From Microthrixaceae bacterium (lineage in GTDB: Bacteria; Actinomycetota; Acidimicrobiia; Acidimicrobiales; Microtrichaceae), in assembly GCA_023958095.1 (NCBI GenBank), contig JAMLGJ010000002.1, positions 1-64,000 of the forward strand: a stretch of DNA of 64,000 bases, written 5' to 3'. A program made the translations under genes and the position numbers. How positions within the stretch are numbered: the stretch's first letter is position 1; each line of letters starts with the position of its first letter. The notes under the pieces were generated by a model. The model saw only the letters and a list, made by a program, of their open reading frames with translations, was not told where the DNA came from and ran no database searches. Shown here in pieces: positions 60,845-64,000 of the stretch.

Positions 60845-61535
60845 GCGGATGGGGGGCACCCGGTCCGGGTCGCTGGTGACCACACGGTCGGAACTGGCCG
60901 GGCTGATCGACCACACGATCCTCACACCCGAGGCATCCCGGGCCGACGTGGCGGCGGCGGCGTCGGTCGCCGTGACCAACGGCTGTGCGTCGTTCTGCGT
61001 GCAGCCCTCCATGGTCCCGGTGGCGGTGGAGGTTGTCGGAGCAAGGATCCCGGTCTGTGCCGTGGTGGGATTTCCCCACGGCGCGAACCTGAGCGAGACC
61101 AAGGCCGTCGAGGCCGCCGGCGTGGTCGCCCAGGGAGCTTCCGAGGTGGACATGGTGGCGGACCTGTCCGCGATCGCGGACGGCGACGACGAGGCGGTGC
61201 GTTCCGACGTCGCACGGGTGCGCGCCGCGGTGCCGCACGTGGTGCTCAAGGTGATCCTGGAGTCGGCGCTGTGGCAACCCGCCCAGTTGCGTGCCGCGTG
61301 TGACGCGGCGATCGCCGGGGGAGCGGACTTCCTCAAGACCTCCACCGGCTTCCACCCCGCGGGCGGGGCGAGCACCGATGCGGTCGCCACGATGGCATCG
61401 GTCGCCGGCGGGGCAGTGCGGGTGAAGGCCTCCGGCGGTATCCGCGACCTGGCCACCGCGAGGGCGATGCTCGAAGCCGGAGCGCAACGGCTCGGGCTGT
61501 CCGCCACCGAGGCTGTGCTGGACGGCATCGGCTGA
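60837..61535 (+). CDS. deoC: deoxyribose-phosphate aldolase
   Basis: 232 residues from GTG 60837 (an ATG at 60849 is the alternative). LIDHTILTPEA, GFPHGANLSETK, LKVILESALW (Lys) and FLKTSTGFHPAGGAS (Schiff-base Lys) define DeoC. It splits deoxyribose 5-phosphate to glyceraldehyde 3-phosphate and acetaldehyde, completing deoxynucleoside use. It overlaps add. Confidence 0.95.
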   Translation: MSERMGGTRSGSLVTTRSELAGLIDHTILTPEASRADVAAAASVAVTNGCASFCVQPSMVPVAVEVVGARIPVCAVVGFPHGANLSETKAVEAAGVVAQGASEVDMVADLSAIADGDDEAVRSDVARVRAAVPHVVLKVILESALWQPAQLRAACDAAIAGGADFLKTSTGFHPAGGASTDAVATMASVAGGAVRVKASGGIRDLATARAMLEAGAQRLGLSATEAVLDGIG

Positions 61536-61552
61536 GTCGCCGGCGTCAGCCG
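61529..61552. terminator. hairpin over the convergent deoC and phosphomutase stops
   Basis: CGGCTGA / TCAGCCG, 7 bp, contains both stop codons in its arms with a 10-base loop. Confidence 0.5.
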
Positions 61553-63261
61553 CTGAGCAGCGTCTGCAGTTCCGAGGTGATTCCCTCCAGGCGTGCGACC
61601 GCCCGCGCCCGGGCCGTGTCGACCGGTTCGCGTGGATCCACGGCTTCGATCGCCTCGCAGTAGTACTTGAACTTCGGCTCGGTGCCCGAGGGGCGCAGCA
61701 CGACCCGGGTCCCATCCTCCATCCAGAGGCGAGCCACGTCCTCGGCGGGGTACTCCACCGAGGTGACGGCGAGACCTCCCAGCCGTCGGGGTGGATCGCT
61801 TCGCAGGCCCGAGGCGATCGCGGCGGGGCCGGGAGCCCGGGGATCCTCCGGGAGCCGTACCGAGCCGTTGCGGGTGACGTGGGCACCGTGGTGGCGTGCC
61901 AGGTCGTCCAGCACGTCGAGGACCGTCCGGCCGGCCTCGCCCAGCCCCCGCACCATGTCGGCAGTGGCGAGTGCCGCTGCGATCCCGTCCTTGTCACGTG
62001 CCCCGGGACCGATCGCGTAGCCGAGCGCCTCCTCGTAGATGAGCACCTGGTGGTACTCGGGGTGTTCCAGGGCGGGGCGGCAGAGCCACTTGAACCCCGT
62101 GAGGGTCTCCTCGAAGTGCACTCCCCGGGAGCCGGCGATCGCTGCGAGAAGCCTCGAGGACACGACCGTGGTGGCCACGAGCCTGTTGTCGATGTGCTCG
62201 GTCGCCTCCAGCAGGTGGACCGCGAGCAGTGCCCCGAGCTCGTCGCCGGTGAGCACCCTCCACCCGCCCCCGGGTCGTGGCACCGCGGCGGCCAGACGGT
62301 CGGCATCGGGGTCGTTGGCGAGCGCGAGGTCGGCCCCGATGCTCGCCGCGAGCTCCAGCAGTTCGTCCATCGCCCCGGGTTCCTCGGGGTTGGGGAACGC
62401 CACGGTCGGGAAGTCGGGATCGGGTTCGCGCTGTGCGGTTACCGCCGAGACCCGGTCGTAGCCGAAGTGCTCCAGTGTCAGTTCGAGCAGGTCGCCGCCG
62501 ACGCCGTGGAGCGAGGTGTGTGCGATCACGGGGGTGTCGGTGGCAGCCGTCGCGGCGATCGCTGCCAGCTCGCGCAGGTATGCCTGCACGAGAGGGTTCG
62601 GGGGTTCGACGCGGCCCAGTTCGTGCAGGGCGCCGCTGCGGCCCACCGGTGGGTGGTCGGTCTCCCCGGGGATGGTTCGGGTGACGGCCTCGGCGATCCG
62701 GGTGTCGAGGGGTGGAGCGATCTGTGCCCCGTCGGACCAGTAGACCTTGATCCCGTTGTCGTACGGCGGGTTGTGGCTGGCCGTGACGACGATCCCGGCG
62801 GCTGCTCCGAGGTGTCGCACCGCGAACGCCCCCAGCGGTGTGGGAGCGGGCCCATCGATGCGGTGGACATCCAGGCCCGCGCTGATCAGGGTCGATTCGA
62901 TCCCGGAGGCGAACCTCGATGAACCGTGGCGCGCGTCGTGGGCCACGACGATGCCCCGTCGGGCCGCGTCGGCGACCTCCTCGAGGCACACCGACGCGAT
63001 TCCGGCCGCCACCTGCTGGCACAGCAGCTGGTTCATGCGGCCCGGACCGGGTCCGAGCCTTCCGCGGATCCCGGCGGTGCCGAAGCGCAGCCGGGTGCCG
63101 AACAGCTCGGCCAGTTGCCGTCGGGCATCGGGAGTGCCCGCCGCCAACAGGGCGTCCACCTCGGCCCGGGTGGCCGGGTCGGGATCTGCGTCGCGCCAGC
63201 GGCGTGCCCGGGTGAGGAGATCCCCTGCGCTCTCCTGCGCGGGTGGTGTGGGTTCGTTCAT
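61546..63261 (-). CDS. phosphohexomutase family (phosphoglucomutase/phosphomannomutase)
   Basis: 571 residues, the long PGM/PMM form. The phospho-Ser loop is in VVTASHNPPYDNGIKVYW, the Mg loop is NDPDADRLA, the sugar-binding loop lies near LTGDELGAL/EEALGYAIG, and the phosphate-binding RPSGTEPKFKYY is at the C-terminus. In this locus the enzyme could act as a phosphopentomutase (phosphodeoxyribomutase) linking DeoA/PNP to DeoC, as some members do; classical PGM activity is equally possible. It follows the PNP gene by seven bases. Confidence 0.93.
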   Translation of the reverse strand: MNEPTPPAQESAGDLLTRARRWRDADPDPATRAEVDALLAAGTPDARRQLAELFGTRLRFGTAGIRGRLGPGPGRMNQLLCQQVAAGIASVCLEEVADAARRGIVVAHDARHGSSRFASGIESTLISAGLDVHRIDGPAPTPLGAFAVRHLGAAAGIVVTASHNPPYDNGIKVYWSDGAQIAPPLDTRIAEAVTRTIPGETDHPPVGRSGALHELGRVEPPNPLVQAYLRELAAIAATAATDTPVIAHTSLHGVGGDLLELTLEHFGYDRVSAVTAQREPDPDFPTVAFPNPEEPGAMDELLELAASIGADLALANDPDADRLAAAVPRPGGGWRVLTGDELGALLAVHLLEATEHIDNRLVATTVVSSRLLAAIAGSRGVHFEETLTGFKWLCRPALEHPEYHQVLIYEEALGYAIGPGARDKDGIAAALATADMVRGLGEAGRTVLDVLDDLARHHGAHVTRNGSVRLPEDPRAPGPAAIASGLRSDPPRRLGGLAVTSVEYPAEDVARLWMEDGTRVVLRPSGTEPKFKYYCEAIEAVDPREPVDTARARAVARLEGITSELQTLLSG

Positions 63262-63268
63262 GGTCGGA

Positions 63269-64000
63269 TCACACCGCAGCGATCACGGCTTGGAGGATCC
63301 CCCCGAGCCGCTGGGCGGAGGCCTCACCCGCTGCGAGGACCTCCGAGTGGTCGAGGGAGGCCTGAAGGCCCGCGGCGAGGTTCGTGACCAGGCTCAGGCC
63401 GAACACGCGGGCTCCCAGGTGGCGCGCGGCGATGGCCTCGAGGACGGTCGACATGCCCACCAGGTCCGCACCCAGGGTGTCGAGCATCCTGATCTCCGCC
63501 GGCGTCTCGAACGCCCCGCCGAGCAACCCTGCGTACACGCCCGTGGCAGCACCCGGATCGGCTGCCAGGGCGACCTCGCGGAGCCGGGCGTCGTACAGCG
63601 TCGTCATGTCGGCGAAGCGGGCGCCGAGCTCCGGCGGGGGTGCGGGGCCCACGAGGGGGCTGGCTCCCGTGAGGTTGAGCTGGTCGGTGATCACGACCGG
63701 GGTCCCCACCGGCGTCGCGGCGCGCAGGGAACCGGCTGCGTTGGTCAGCACCACCGCTCCGGCCCCGGAGAGCACTGCCGCGCGCACCGCATGGGTCACG
63801 GTGTGGGCGTCGTGTCCCTCGTAGAGGTGGGAGCGTCCCGCGAGCACGAGCACGCGGTTGCCCGACACCTCGACCATCGATGCGGTGCCCCCGTGGCCGG
63901 CGACGGTGGGCTCGGGGACGCCGCTGAGATCGTGCATCGGCATCGACCCGCTCGGGTCGCCCAGGTCGGCGACGACGCCGGTCCAACCCGAGCCCATCAC
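63269..64000 (-). CDS. purine nucleoside phosphorylase, 5' part outside the window
   Basis: 243 C-terminal residues; the frame stays open to the window edge, so the N-terminus is missing (about 25-30 residues by family length). [10 protein letters not shown] is the phosphate-binding GSG loop, [58 protein letters not shown] (purine site) and [10 protein letters not shown] (Asn) are hallmarks of the trimeric PNP family. It cleaves (deoxy)inosine and guanosine to base and (deoxy)ribose 1-phosphate. It is co-transcribed with the phosphomutase. Confidence 0.92.
   Translation of the reverse strand: MMGSGWTGVVADLGDPSGSMPMHDLSGVPEPTVAGHGGTASMVEVSGNRVLVLAGRSHLYEGHDAHTVTHAVRAAVLSGAGAVVLTNAAGSLRAATPVGTPVVITDQLNLTGASPLVGPAPPPELGARFADMTTLYDARLREVALAADPGAATGVYAGLLGGAFETPAEIRMLDTLGADLVGMSTVLEAIAARHLGARVFGLSLVTNLAAGLQASLDHSEVLAAGEASAQRLGGILQAVIAAV

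Overview
The window is a dense, ordinary chromosomal segment of a high-GC actinobacterium. Three features support that placement: a leucine attenuator in front of leuA, a tiny bL37-like ribosomal protein gene, and many start codons with no Shine-Dalgarno that sit 6-8 bases after a TANNNT -10 element (leaderless transcripts). A member of the class Acidimicrobiia is plausible but this is only a guess. I see no rRNA, tRNA, insertion sequence, phage gene or CRISPR array. No gap without a gene exceeds about 220 bases; the largest are 37055-37272 and 33007-33216, which hold promoters or a hairpin and nothing else recognisable.

Layout. 1-558 is the end of a glycine-rich protein. 657-10421 is a glycosylation and redox cluster: nucleotide-sugar epimerase, GT-C-like membrane protein, GT2 glycosyltransferase, an OmpR-type two-component system, a five-helix molybdopterin oxidoreductase, a small membrane protein, a methyltransferase fused to a DUF2064 nucleotidyl/glycosyltransferase-like domain, and an MTA/SAH-deaminase-like amidohydrolase. 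The last four are joined by 4-base start/stop overlaps. 10474-13924 encodes a secreted PKD protein and a PhoD phosphatase lipoprotein. 13941-20726 holds argJ, an SDR, dus, an amidase, and the leucine leader with leuA. 20782-26485 holds a CBS protein, a GH3 lipoprotein, a GGDEF-EAL enzyme and an unknown lipoprotein/membrane protein pair. 26648-35524 holds enoyl-CoA hydratase, ATP-grasp, CMD family, bioB, DUF2207-LemA, a class III CoA-transferase and HMG-CoA lyase. 35534-45102 holds surface lipoproteins, a GYF-like protein, acyl-CoA metabolism, a VOC protein and photolyase. 45182-48988 holds bL37, a P450, ychF, DUF192 and rsmI.

49053-64000 is a nucleoside-scavenging locus on both strands: a BMP-type nucleoside ABC importer with cytidine deaminase and thymidine phosphorylase in one operon, a divergent PfkB kinase with uracil phosphoribosyltransferase, adenosine deaminase with deoxyribose-phosphate aldolase, and a phosphohexomutase-family enzyme with purine nucleoside phosphorylase. 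Together these would import nucleosides, deaminate them, split off the bases, salvage uracil, and feed the pentose into central metabolism.

The points most worth a second look are the redox/glycosylation cluster, two leaderless mini-ORFs coupled to main genes, the leuA attenuator, a 33-bp repeat that appears to be copied from the tail of a histidine kinase gene, and a palindromic operator over the promoter of an acyl-CoA dehydrogenase.
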